This document shows, piece after piece, positions 42,819 through 53,854 of a stretch of DNA of 64,000 nucleotides (its first letter is position 1; every line of letters begins with the position of its first letter). The notes below the pieces were generated by a model. That model made no database searches, was not told the DNA's origin, and worked only from the letters and a program-made list of their open reading frames with translations. Made by a program: the position numbers and the translations under genes. This DNA is from Actinomyces ruminis (GTDB lineage Bacteria; Actinomycetota; Actinomycetes; Actinomycetales; Actinomycetaceae): the NCBI RefSeq assembly GCF_002154335.2, contig NZ_MTPX02000035.1:48140-112139 (forward strand). Reading direction: 5' to 3'.

Positions 42819-44850
42819 ATGTCGACGTCCCTGCAAACCGAATTACCACACACGGAGCTATTTGAGCCCACCCGGGTGGGCAGCATCGAGGTCAAGAACC
42901 ACTACGCCATGGGGCCTATGGGCCCTCTCGGATTCGCCACACCTGAGGGAGGCTGGAACCAGCGGGCGATCGAGTTCTACGCGACGCGGGCGCGGGGTGG
43001 AGTCGGCCTGATCATCACCGGCGTATGCCAGGTGACCAACCCCGCCGATGGCGTACCGCCGGGCCTCATCCCCAATCCGACGCAGTCCCCCGGCCTGTTC
43101 ATGACCACCAGCCGGGACCTGACCGAGCGCGTGCACGGCTACGACGCCAAGATCGTCCTCCAGGCGGGGGCGGGCTTCGGCCGGGTGATCACCAAGGCGA
43201 TCCTCGGGGGACGCACACCAGTGGCGCCGTCCGCAATCCCCTACCGCTGGGACCCCTCCATCACCTGCCGCGAAATGACGGTGGAAGAGATCCAGGCGTC
43301 GTCGAGCAATTCCGCGTCACCGGAGCGGTCGCGCGCGCGGCCGGATTCGACGGCATTCAAGTGCACGCCGTCCACGAGGCTATCTGCTCGACCAATTCGC
43401 CATCTCATTCTTCAATCACCGTACCGATGAGTACGGCGGCTCCCTGGAAAACCGTTTGCGTTTCGCCCGCGAGGTGGTTGAGGCCATCCACGCCGGTGCC
43501 GGCGACGACTTCCCCGTACAGCTGCGCTTCTCTCCAAAGTCCATGATCAAGGACTTCGGCGTGGGTGCCATGCCCGGTGAGACCTTCACCGAGATGGGTC
43601 GGGATATGGACGAGGGGATCGAGGCGGCCCGACTGCTCGTGTCCTATGGGTACGAGGCGCTCGACGTCGACGTCGGCTCCTACGACTCCTGGTACTGGAG
43701 CCACCCGCCGATGTACCAGGCCAAGGGGCTGTACGTCCCCTACGCGCGCCAGCTGCACGAGGCCTGCCCCGAGATCCCGCTGATCGTGGCCGGGCGCATG
43801 GATGATCCCGAGTTGGCGGCCGCGGCCACGGCCGACGGCACGGCCACGCTGATCTCCCTGGCCCGCCCCACGCTGGCCGACCCGGAGATCGTTAACAAAC
43901 TCCAGCGCGGCCGGCGCGATCTGGTCCGCCCCTGTATCTCCTGCCAGGAGGGCTGCATCGGCCGCATCGAGCACTACTCGTCGCTGCGCTGCGCCGTCAA
44001 CCCGCTGGCGGCTCGGGAGACCGAGCGCCCGCTGCCGCAGGCGAGTGACCGCACCCGCATGCGCGTGCTGATCATCGGCGGCGGCGTGGCCGGCATGGAG
44101 GCGGCTCGGGTCCTGGCCGAACGAGGCCACACCCCGGTGCTGCACGAGGCCTCCGACCGCCTCGGCGGCGTGGTCATAGCCGGCGGTCAGCCCTCCTTCA
44201 AGGAGGACGACCTCGCACTGATTGCCTGGTATGAACGCCAACTGGAGGACCTCGGGGTCGAGGTGCACCTGAACTCACCCGTTGATGCCGAGGTCATCCG
44301 CGCATCCGGGGCCGACCACGTGCTGGTCGCCACCGGGTCCACTCCGCGGCTGCTGGACCTCGGTGAAGGCGTGCCCGTGGTGGAGGCCACCGATGCGCTG
44401 CTCGACCAGGATGCCCTCGGCAAACAGGTCGTCATCATCGGCGGTGGCCTGACCGGCTGCGAACTGGCCATCTCGCTGCGCGAGCGCGGCGTCGAGGTCA
44501 CCATCGTGGAGGCGCTGGCGGACGTGTTGGAGAAGAACGCCCCGCTGTGCATGGCCAACCACGTCATGCTCCACGACCTGGTCTCCTACCGCGGGATTGA
44601 GGTGCTCGCCGGTGCCCGCGCCGAACATGTCACCGCCGCCGGCCTGTTGGTGAGCGTCGACGGCGACCAGCGGCTGATTCCGGCGCAGACGGTGGTCACC
44701 GCGATCGGCTATACCCCGCGCCACGAACTGGAGACCGAGGTGAAGGCCGCCGGCATCCCGTACCACGTCATCGGCGATGCGCGCCGGTGCGCCAACATCA
44801 TGTACGCGATCTGGGACGGCTTCGAGGTCGCCAGTCAGTTGGCCAAGTAG
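42819..44850 (+). CDS. NADH:flavin oxidoreductase, 2,4-dienoyl-CoA reductase/BaiCD-like (two frameshifts)
   Basis: ATG 42819 with AAGGAGG; about 677 residues after restoring bases near 43296 and 43380. An N-terminal FMN barrel of the old yellow enzyme family ([20 protein letters not shown]) is followed by an FeS cluster site, [12 protein letters not shown] plus a further Cys in LRCAVNP. A C-terminal FAD/NAD(P) domain follows ([20 protein letters not shown] and [20 protein letters not shown]). Such enzymes reduce enoyl groups of fatty acids, bile acids or other unsaturated compounds under low oxygen. Substrate unknown. Confidence 0.87.
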
Positions 44851-44867
44851 CGTCCGGCGTCGGCGAA

Positions 44868-44925
44868 GGCAACGGTGTCGGCGGGGCGACGCCCGGATGG
44901 GTGCCGCCCCGCCGACACCGTTGCC
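44868..44925. terminator. Perfect 21-bp inverted repeat between oxidoreductase and macrodomain gene
   Basis: Arms 44868-44888 and 44905-44925 are exact complements (GGCAACGGTGTCGGCGGGGC and one more G) around a 16-base loop. It begins 17 bases after the oxidoreductase stop and ends 11 bases before the macrodomain ATG, so it could be a terminator or block the next gene's ribosome site. Confidence 0.65.
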
Positions 44926-44936
44926 ACAATGGAGCC

Positions 44937-45521
44937 ATGATGCGAATAGAAGCGGTACGCGGAGACATCACCACCCAGGAGGTGGACGCCATCGTCAACG
45001 CGGCCAACTCCGGGCTGCTCGGAGGCGGCGGGGTCGACGGCGCCATCCACCGCGCCGCCGGGCCACGCCTGCTCCAGGCCTGCCGCGAGTTGCGTGCCAC
45101 GAGCCTGCCCGATGGGCTGCCGGTGGGGGAGGCCGTGGCCACACCCGGCTTCGACCTGCCCGCCCGTTGGGTCATCCACACCGTTGGTCCCAACCGGCAC
45201 GCCGGCCAGAGCGACCCTGCCCTGCTGCGCGCCGCCTTCCGCTCCAGCCTGGAACTGGCGCAGGAACTCGGATGCCGCAGCGTGGCCGTGCCGGCCATCT
45301 CCGCCGGCGTGTACGGCTGGGATGCCGACGCCGTCGCCCATGCCGCCGTGGCCGAGGCCCGCGCGCTCGCGGCCCGAGCGGACACGGCCAGTGGCGTGGA
45401 AGTATGCGGAACCGACGTCGTCGACGCCGCTGCGGAGCAGGCGCGCGGGCTGGAACTGGTGCGCTTCGTGCTTTTCTCAGACCGGCTGCTGCGGGCCTTC
45501 CAGGCGGCCCTGGACGCCTGA
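44937..45521 (+). CDS. Macrodomain ADP-ribose-binding/hydrolase protein
   Basis: 194 residues. [20 protein letters not shown] is the ADP-ribose-binding loop, and [18 protein letters not shown] is the second loop, as in MacroD-type hydrolases that remove ADP-ribose or deacetylate O-acetyl-ADP-ribose. No DarT-like toxin gene is adjacent. The ribosome site overlaps the foot of the inverted repeat upstream. Confidence 0.9.
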   Translation: MMRIEAVRGDITTQEVDAIVNAANSGLLGGGGVDGAIHRAAGPRLLQACRELRATSLPDGLPVGEAVATPGFDLPARWVIHTVGPNRHAGQSDPALLRAAFRSSLELAQELGCRSVAVPAISAGVYGWDADAVAHAAVAEARALAARADTASGVEVCGTDVVDAAAEQARGLELVRFVLFSDRLLRAFQAALDA

Positions 45522-45822
45522 AGCTCGGTGATCGACGGCGCTCCAGCTAGACCTGCCAGGCGTTGATGCACACGAGGCCGGTCGGGCGGGTCGGGTGTGT
45601 GGTGGGTGGGGGCTGCTACGCGGGTTGGGCGTTAACAACGCTACTTAACGTTCTGCTGTATGCCTCAGAGCCCTTCAGCAGACCGTTAACCGGCGTTGTT
45701 AACCCCGAAGTGGCGTTGTAGACGGCGAAGTGGCGTAGTAGATGGCCTCACTTTCAGGCACGGGGATAGCGGTAGCCGCGTCCCGTGCTCTTCCTGCTCG
45801 GTCCTTGCACAGCAGTCCGGCG
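45522..45822. other. Intergenic region with palindromic element
   Basis: 301 bases between convergent genes with no gene seen. It contains the long imperfect hairpin at 45631-45703 and two direct copies of a 20-base CGAAGTGGCGTnGTAGAyGG motif at about 45706-45744. The GAAGTGGCG core recurs in the repeats near 12430 and 53610. Confidence 0.6.
45631..45703. repeat. Long interrupted palindrome
   Basis: GTTAACAACG (45631) pairs with CGTTGTTAAC (45694), and inside a 4/4 internal loop TTAACGTTCTGCTG (45645) pairs with CAGCAGACCGTTAA (45676) with one mismatch. The terminal loop is 17 bases. AT-rich arms stand out from the background. Confidence 0.65.
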
Positions 45823-46185
45823 TCAGCGCTGCGGGAGAGCGCCACGTTTGGACTCCCACGCGGCGCAGGCGTTGACGAGGGTCTCGAGGAAGGCCTCCTC
45901 GCCAAACGTGTTGATCTTCATGAAGACCGCCTGACTGCCGCCGACGGTGATACCGACGACGTGGACGGCTCCGCCGTCCTCGACGGCGGTGACTGTCATG
46001 CCTACGCGATTGCTCCCGGTCCAGGAGAAGCGCTCGAAGGCGCGCACGGCGACGCGCCCTGCTGCGGTCCTGACGTCGGCGGAGGGCTCCTCGGATGCGG
46101 AGACGGACTGGCCGGTGATGGATGATGTAAGGAAGGGCATGAGTTCATCGAAGGGGCCGACAAGCGTGCGGGTGTAGACAGACAT
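45823..46185 (-). CDS. DUF6054 family protein
   Basis: 120 residues. SGS-type segment TGSNRVGMTVTAV and GGSQAVFMKINTFGEEAFL match the DUF6054 pattern. Small soluble protein, function unknown. It stands alone, with its start facing clpC. Confidence 0.72.
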   Translation of the reverse strand: MSVYTRTLVGPFDELMPFLTSSITGQSVSASEEPSADVRTAAGRVAVRAFERFSWTGSNRVGMTVTAVEDGGAVHVVGITVGGSQAVFMKINTFGEEAFLETLVNACAAWESKRGALPQR

Positions 46186-46513
46186 TTGGGCCTCCCTCGG
46201 GTGCGAGACGTGGAGCGGGCCGAAACAGCGGACGCAGTCAGCCTATACGTGGCAGAGCGCACTGTGTGCGTGGAGGGGACAGAGGCCCAGGGGCGGGCGG
46301 CCCTTGCGCTGAGAGCCCTCCCTGTGCACCCGCCCTCCCTTATTCCTGAGTCGGGACGACTCAACCCTGCTCACGCCCACTGCGAACAGGGGCATGGGCG
46401 CCGGCCGCACGCCGTTAGCCTTATCAGCGCGTGCCCCGCGTTCCCCCAATCCGGGCAGTGCCCGAACCCGGGCAACGCGATCACCAACCGCACGTGCCGA
46501 GGAGCAATCAGCG
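46186..46513. other. Intergenic promoter region of clpC
   Basis: 328 bases between the divergent DUF6054 gene and clpC. It contains the HAIR-like inverted repeat at 46345. A GAGGAGCAATCAGCG ribosome site precedes ATG 46514. No other feature is clear. Confidence 0.6.
46345..46365. promoter_or_regulatory. HAIR-like (HspR) operator upstream of clpC
   Basis: The sequence reads CCTGAGT, seven bases, then ACTCAAC. The HspR-associated inverted repeat is CTTGAGT-N7-ACTCAAG, so 12 of 14 defined bases match with exact spacing. It lies about 150 bases upstream of clpC. HspR normally controls dnaK, clpB or lon; clpC in Actinobacteria is usually described under ClgR. Confidence 0.6.
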
Positions 46514-49032
<2,519 letters not shown>

Positions 49033-49403
49033 CCCGGGGCCCGGCATGCCGGCCGGGTACTTCGGTCCGGTGTGCTAGCGCGTAGTCGCTGACGAGCTCC
49101 ACCACGAGGCGGGGCCGTCCCGCAGAGGGCGGCCCCGCCTTCATGCTTGTGCATGAGGTTGTAGTTGTTGGCCGTGCTGGTTGGTGGAACACCGGTGTGG
49201 GCGTCAAGTGACGCTTGTTATGACATGACTGTGAAGACGATGTGACCTTTGTGGTACTTGCCGGTTTTCACTATTGGCCGGTGCGTTCTCGGCTAATGTG
49301 TTCCGCGTAGTGATAGCACGCAGGTACTTGGCTATGCGCGTGTTAGTGGGTTCGTTGCCCGCTGACGCGGCAGGCCGCCTCCCGCACCAAGGAAATACTT
49401 CTC
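49033..49403. other. Intergenic region between clpC and pelG
   Basis: 371 bases. After the clpC terminator (49107-49140) the DNA becomes less GC-rich and should contain the pel-like promoter. I could not fix -35/-10 boxes. AAGGAA about ten bases before ATG 49404 is the ribosome site. Confidence 0.55.
49107..49140 (+). terminator. Terminator after clpC
   Basis: AGGCGGGGCCG and CGGCCCCGCCT form a perfect 11-bp stem with a 12-base loop, followed by TCATGCTTGT. It lies 74 bases after the clpC stop. Confidence 0.7.
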
Positions 49404-50714
49404 ATGACTGCGAACGCGCCTGTTGCGACCCGGCAAGCGTCTCCGCTTCCCGGGTGGATCAGGCCCTTGACCGGCCCCGATGAACCCCTCTTGAGACGTA
49501 AGGCCACTTGGGTTGTCAAGACCCTGTTTCTGGCCATGTCGCCCGCCATCCTCCTGGGACTGTCCTATCCGCTGGCCATGAGCCGGATGGTGGGACATAC
49601 CGTCGCCGGCGTACCCATTGCCTCCCTGATCGTCAGCGTTGCGGTGGCGGTCCCCTGGCTGAGCCAGGTCACCTGTGGGCCCGTCTACCGGCTCATGGGG
49701 CCGGTCGCAGACGCCGAGCCCAGACAGTGCGTCCGGCAGTTCGCTCGGCTGTGGCCGACCGTGCTGGCCTTCTCTGTTGTCTCGGTGCTGCTGGTCAGCG
49801 CACTGGTGGCGGCGTCCACGCACTGGCCAGCGCTGACGATCGCAGCACACTTCTTACTGCTGCTGGAGAACATGGTCTTCGCCCAATCCCTCATGGTGGC
49901 GGATCTGCTGCGGCGCCGGCACCACTGGGCGCTGGGCTGGCTTGCCTATGCCGCCTCGGTTCTACTGCTTCCGACAGCCTGGTACCTGCCACCGCTGCTG
50001 GCCGCGCTCACGCAAATCGTGCCGATGAGGTCGGCCCTGTCCGGCCTGCTCCGCCCGCTCCCGGTACGCCTCGGAGACTATGTGGCCGACATGGGGCGCG
50101 GCCTCATTCTCGGCGGTGTGCTGTGGGCGGACAAACTCCTACTGTTCCTGACCCTGGGCACACAGTGGCGCATTGCCCTGGCCTACTTGTGCCTGCAGCC
50201 CGCGGTCCTCGGCTACAGCTTCTACTTCGCCATTGCCACCCCCAGGGTCACAGGCGTGCTCACCGAATTCCATCGGGGACTGGAGTCGGAAAGCATTGAC
50301 TCACTGCACGACCGCAGCCGCTATCTCACTAGATTGCTGAACCGCGCGCTCGTGCGTGCCGGACTCGTGGCGGTCCTCGGGGTACTTGCCGTGGTGGTGG
50401 TAATCGCCGTGGTCGATCCGGCATCTGTGGCCGACGCTCTGGCCGTTGCGCTCGGATCGGCGCTGCTGGCGGTGCTGACCCTGCTCGCATACGAGATCGA
50501 CCACGCCGGGGACCCGGCTCTGGCGATGGCCTTGTCCGGCGCGCATCTGCTGGCAGCGCTGGTGGTATTCACGCTGGTCAGCGGCCTGACCGCGTCCTTC
50601 GCCGTGACCGCGCTGGTCGACGTCCCTCTGATCGCCGTCTCGATGGTCGTTTACCAGGCGCGGTGGTCCTCACCCGAGTACTCCTTCTTCTGGCGAAAGG
50701 CTCTGTCATGGTGA
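49404..50714 (+). CDS. pelG: PelG-like polysaccharide transporter
   Basis: 436 residues with about 12 hydrophobic segments and the PelG/MOP-like layout. Typical segments are FLLLLENMVFAQSLMVADLL, GRGLILGGVLWADKLLLF and the ending WSSPEYSFFWRKALSW. In Pel systems PelG moves the growing polysaccharide across the membrane together with the glycosyltransferase PelF. It overlaps pelF by seven bases. It is intact and shorter-looped than Gram-negative PelG. Confidence 0.83.
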   Translation: MTANAPVATRQASPLPGWIRPLTGPDEPLLRRKATWVVKTLFLAMSPAILLGLSYPLAMSRMVGHTVAGVPIASLIVSVAVAVPWLSQVTCGPVYRLMGPVADAEPRQCVRQFARLWPTVLAFSVVSVLLVSALVAASTHWPALTIAAHFLLLLENMVFAQSLMVADLLRRRHHWALGWLAYAASVLLLPTAWYLPPLLAALTQIVPMRSALSGLLRPLPVRLGDYVADMGRGLILGGVLWADKLLLFLTLGTQWRIALAYLCLQPAVLGYSFYFAIATPRVTGVLTEFHRGLESESIDSLHDRSRYLTRLLNRALVRAGLVAVLGVLAVVVVIAVVDPASVADALAVALGSALLAVLTLLAYEIDHAGDPALAMALSGAHLLAALVVFTLVSGLTASFAVTALVDVPLIAVSMVVYQARWSSPEYSFFWRKALSW

Positions 50715-52483
50715 GCAGCACTCAAGACCAGGCAATGCCCGGCGCAACTCCCGCATCCGCGGTTCTGCCGGATGGCGTTCCCGCCGACGGACGCTACGAG
50801 GAGGTCGACGTCGCCATCGTCATGGAGTCGACGTACCCCTACCTCAAGGGCGGGGTGTCCGCGGTGGTTCATGACATCATCACCGGCAACCCCGATCTCA
50901 CCTTCGGGATCATCCACATCACCTGGGATCATGACTGCCCGCGCACCGACCTATACGGCATGCCGGGTAATGTGCGTTGGGTCAAGGTCGTGTATCTGTC
51001 GATGGCCGACCACCCGGAGTTCACCTCCAGTCGGCCCGCCGACCTGCGCATGAATCACCGCGAGCGGCTCGTCCTGGCGCATCGGCTCATCGACGCCCTT
51101 CAGGCCCTGGCGGCCGGTGAGGGCAAGCCAGTGTGGGATCTGATTGCGGAGGGCATGGCGGCTTCAACGCGCCGCTATCCGCTGTGGGCGCTCCTCGGGT
51201 CCGCCGAGTTCATGGAGACGTATCGCGATCGTATGCCCACACTGGGAATGTCACTGAGCGAGCTGTTCTGGTGCTTGCGCGAGTTCTTCTCCCTGGCGTA
51301 CGCCGTTTTGGGCGAGACCATGCCGCGGGCACGCGTATATCACGCTCACACCACCGGCTACGCTTCCCTCCTGGCGGCCAATGCCGCCCGGGAGAACGGC
51401 GGATCCTTCTTGCTGACCGAGCACAACCTCTACGTGCGCGACACGATCAACACCCTGCTCGGACGACGTATGGACAAACCAGTTACCTCGCAGGACTATC
51501 GGACCTTCGACGTCGGCGGACGAGACCGCATGTGGATGGCCTGGTGGATTGAGATGGGGCACCTGTGCTATCCGGAGGCCTATGTCACCACCTACCTGTA
51601 TCCGGACGCCGTGACAGAGGCGCGGGGCCTGGGACTCAACTCGGGCGCGGTCCGCGTCATTCCCAACGGCATCGTCATCGACGAGTTCGACGCGGCCTAC
51701 GCCGAGCGGCAGGCTGCAATCGCTACCCTGCGTGGCGGAGGAGCGGACTCCCATCGGTGGCGATTGGTGTACATCGCCAGGGTCGTGCCGATCAAGGGGT
51801 TGCTCGACCTTATCGAGTCCATGCGGATTTTGCGCGAGCGCGGTCTGCGCTTCCATCTGGATGTATGCGGCCCCACCGAGCACGTTCCCGAGTACTACGA
51901 GCGCTGCGCCGCGCGCATCGGGGAACTGGGGCTGGAAGACTTCATCACGGTGCGGGGCACCATTGATGTGCGCGAGCACCTGAGCGACTGGGATCTCTTC
52001 CTATTGCCGTCCTACAACGAGGGCCTGCCCATGGTGTCCCTGGAGACCATGGGCGCGGGCATTCCCACCGTCTCCACCGATGTGGGTGCCCTGCGTCCCA
52101 TCGTCCTGGAGGCCATCACTGCCCAGGACGGCACAGTGCTGGACCCGAGCGGCTTCATCATCCCTCCGGGGGACCCGACGCTCATGGCCGACCGGATCCA
52201 ACAGGTTACAGGTGACATGGACCTGTTCGAGCGGATGAGCCGTTCCGCCCGGGCCCGTGCGGAGGCTGCCTTCAATCTGCTTAAGGTCAACGCCGCCTAC
52301 CACGACTTGTACCTGGAGGGTGGAGTCGGTACTCGTCGTCGCTCCGACCACATCCGCACCGCGGGTGAGCAGCGGACTCGTGGAAACCAGCCGCTGGCGC
52401 CGAGGCGGGGACGTCATCGGGCCCCGCGGCGCCCCAGGCGCTGGGCCGGCCGCGTCTTCAGCAGGCACGCGGCCGACAAATGA
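50708..52483 (+). CDS. pelF: PelF-like GT4 glycosyltransferase
   Basis: 591 residues. The N-terminal PelF domain has VAIVMESTYPYLKGGVSAVV and FGIIHITWDHD, then YHAHTTGYASLLA and LTEHNLYVRDT. The GT4 C-terminal half has VRVIPNGIVIDEF, ARVVPIKGLLDLI, LPSYNEGLPMVSLETMGAG and STDVGALRPIV. It uses UDP-GlcNAc or UDP-GalNAc in known Pel systems. A basic Arg-rich tail of about 45 residues is unusual. The stop overlaps the next gene (ATGA). Confidence 0.88.
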   Translation: MVSSTQDQAMPGATPASAVLPDGVPADGRYEEVDVAIVMESTYPYLKGGVSAVVHDIITGNPDLTFGIIHITWDHDCPRTDLYGMPGNVRWVKVVYLSMADHPEFTSSRPADLRMNHRERLVLAHRLIDALQALAAGEGKPVWDLIAEGMAASTRRYPLWALLGSAEFMETYRDRMPTLGMSLSELFWCLREFFSLAYAVLGETMPRARVYHAHTTGYASLLAANAARENGGSFLLTEHNLYVRDTINTLLGRRMDKPVTSQDYRTFDVGGRDRMWMAWWIEMGHLCYPEAYVTTYLYPDAVTEARGLGLNSGAVRVIPNGIVIDEFDAAYAERQAAIATLRGGGADSHRWRLVYIARVVPIKGLLDLIESMRILRERGLRFHLDVCGPTEHVPEYYERCAARIGELGLEDFITVRGTIDVREHLSDWDLFLLPSYNEGLPMVSLETMGAGIPTVSTDVGALRPIVLEAITAQDGTVLDPSGFIIPPGDPTLMADRIQQVTGDMDLFERMSRSARARAEAAFNLLKVNAAYHDLYLEGGVGTRRRSDHIRTAGEQRTRGNQPLAPRRGRHRAPRRPRRWAGRVFSRHAADK

Positions 52484-53603
52484 CTGGCACCAGACCGGGT
52501 GTTGGTGCCTGGCTGCGCTACGGTGAGCCGCTTGCGCCCGCAGAAGTGGACTTTGCCATCGCCCACTATCGCACGGCTGTTCTCCAGCCTTGGGAGACTG
52601 TGGCGGCCGCCCGGTTGAAGGACGCCGCCCCGGACATGACGGTGCTTGCCTACCGCTGCCTGTCCTCGGTGCGCATCTTTGAGCCGCCGGAGCGGCGCGC
52701 GTCGGGCATCGGCTGGAGTGAGGCCCGCAACCGCGGCTGGATCGCTCGGCGTGCGGGCGAGCCGGTGGAGTGGTCTTCCTACCCGGGGCACTTCCAGGCA
52801 CGTGTCTGGGATCCCGCCTACCGGGCTGCCTGGACGGAGCGGGTCACTGCTTCCCTTGACGGCACAGCTTTCGACGGTGTCATGGCGGACAACGACGTCT
52901 TCGAGGACTACTACGGCCTGGGGCTGCCCGCCATCGCCGTCGGTGACCCGGACGCCCCGGTGGACGTCGCGGGCCTGCGGAAGGCGCTGGGCGAGCTGGT
53001 GGAGGCGGCAGGCCGGGCTCTGACCGAGGCTGGCCGGCTGCTGGTCCCCAACATCGCCGAGGCGCGGCGCGAACCCGGACGCTGGCGTCAGCACGCCGCC
53101 TGGGGCGGTGGCTTCGAGGAGTGCTGGCTGGGCTGGGGCGACGATGCCATGTTCGACGCGACGACGGCGGCTGCACAGACGGAGCAGCTCGGCGGCCCGG
53201 GACTGGGCCTGCTGCGCACGCCGTCGGGCGGACGTGGGCGGGTGTGGGATGGGTCACAGCAAGGGCTGTATGGGTTGGCCCTCTTCTGGATCGTCGCGCC
53301 GGTGCTCCGCAGCTGTCCTATGCGGCCACCGGCCACAACGACTATTCGCGCACGGCCTGGTTCTCGGCCATGGACGCCGATCTCGGGCGTCCGCGCGGAC
53401 CCGTGCACAAGTCGGGCCGGGTGTGGCGGCGGCGCTTCGAGGGCGGCGTTGCGGCGGCAGTCCTCGACGGGGAGACGGGTGGCACGGTCACTCTGCCCCC
53501 GGGCGCGGTGCGTCCGGGGGCGCAGGGCCGGCCCGACGGCGAGCCACTGCCCCGGCGGCTGCGGCTGCGTCCCCATGAGGGCGTTATCGCTCTGGTCCCC
53601 TAA
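52480..53603 (+). CDS. Putative glycoside hydrolase TIM barrel (GHL15-like, one frameshift)
   Basis: About 374 residues after a one-base loss near 53301. ATAHYR-like and ACGMADND-like positions are visible as FAIAHYRTAVLQPWE and DGVMADNDVFEDYYG, the strand ends that carry acidic residues in GHL15/GH114-like barrels. GGGFEECWLGWGDD is another conserved block. No signal peptide is seen. Position right after pelF suggests it trims or regulates the polymer, as the PelA hydrolase does, but this is inference. Confidence 0.68.
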
Positions 53604-53609
53604 TCTCGC

Positions 53610-53691
53610 GAGGTCGGTAGAAGTAACGTGCCGAGATCGGTAGAAGTTGCCGCCGAGATCGGTAGAAGTTACCGCCGAGATCGGTAGAAGT
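53610..53691 (+). repeat. Four tandem copies of a 22-bp repeat
   Basis: The 15-base core GAGaTCGGTAGAAGT occurs at 53610, 53633, 53655 and 53677, with steps of 23, 22 and 22 bases. Single related copies occur near 12430 and 29461. It begins 7 bases after the glycosidase stop and ends 163 bases before ppdK. Confidence 0.8.
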
Positions 53692-53854
53692 GGCGTCGCG
53701 CCCATGTGATTGATGCACGCGTGTATTGTCAGTACAAATATGAGCGGTCTGAGGACACGTCGCCAGGTAGTGGCATTAGGACTGAAGTCACATTAGAGTG
53801 TGCGCTGTCAACGCGCGCGGGCGCACAGCTCACTAGAACCAGAAAGAGGCGAAG

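Noticed and set aside
53610..53691. CRISPR array
   Set aside because: The cores are 15 bases with only about 7-base gaps, gaps are nearly the same sequence, and no cas genes are near.
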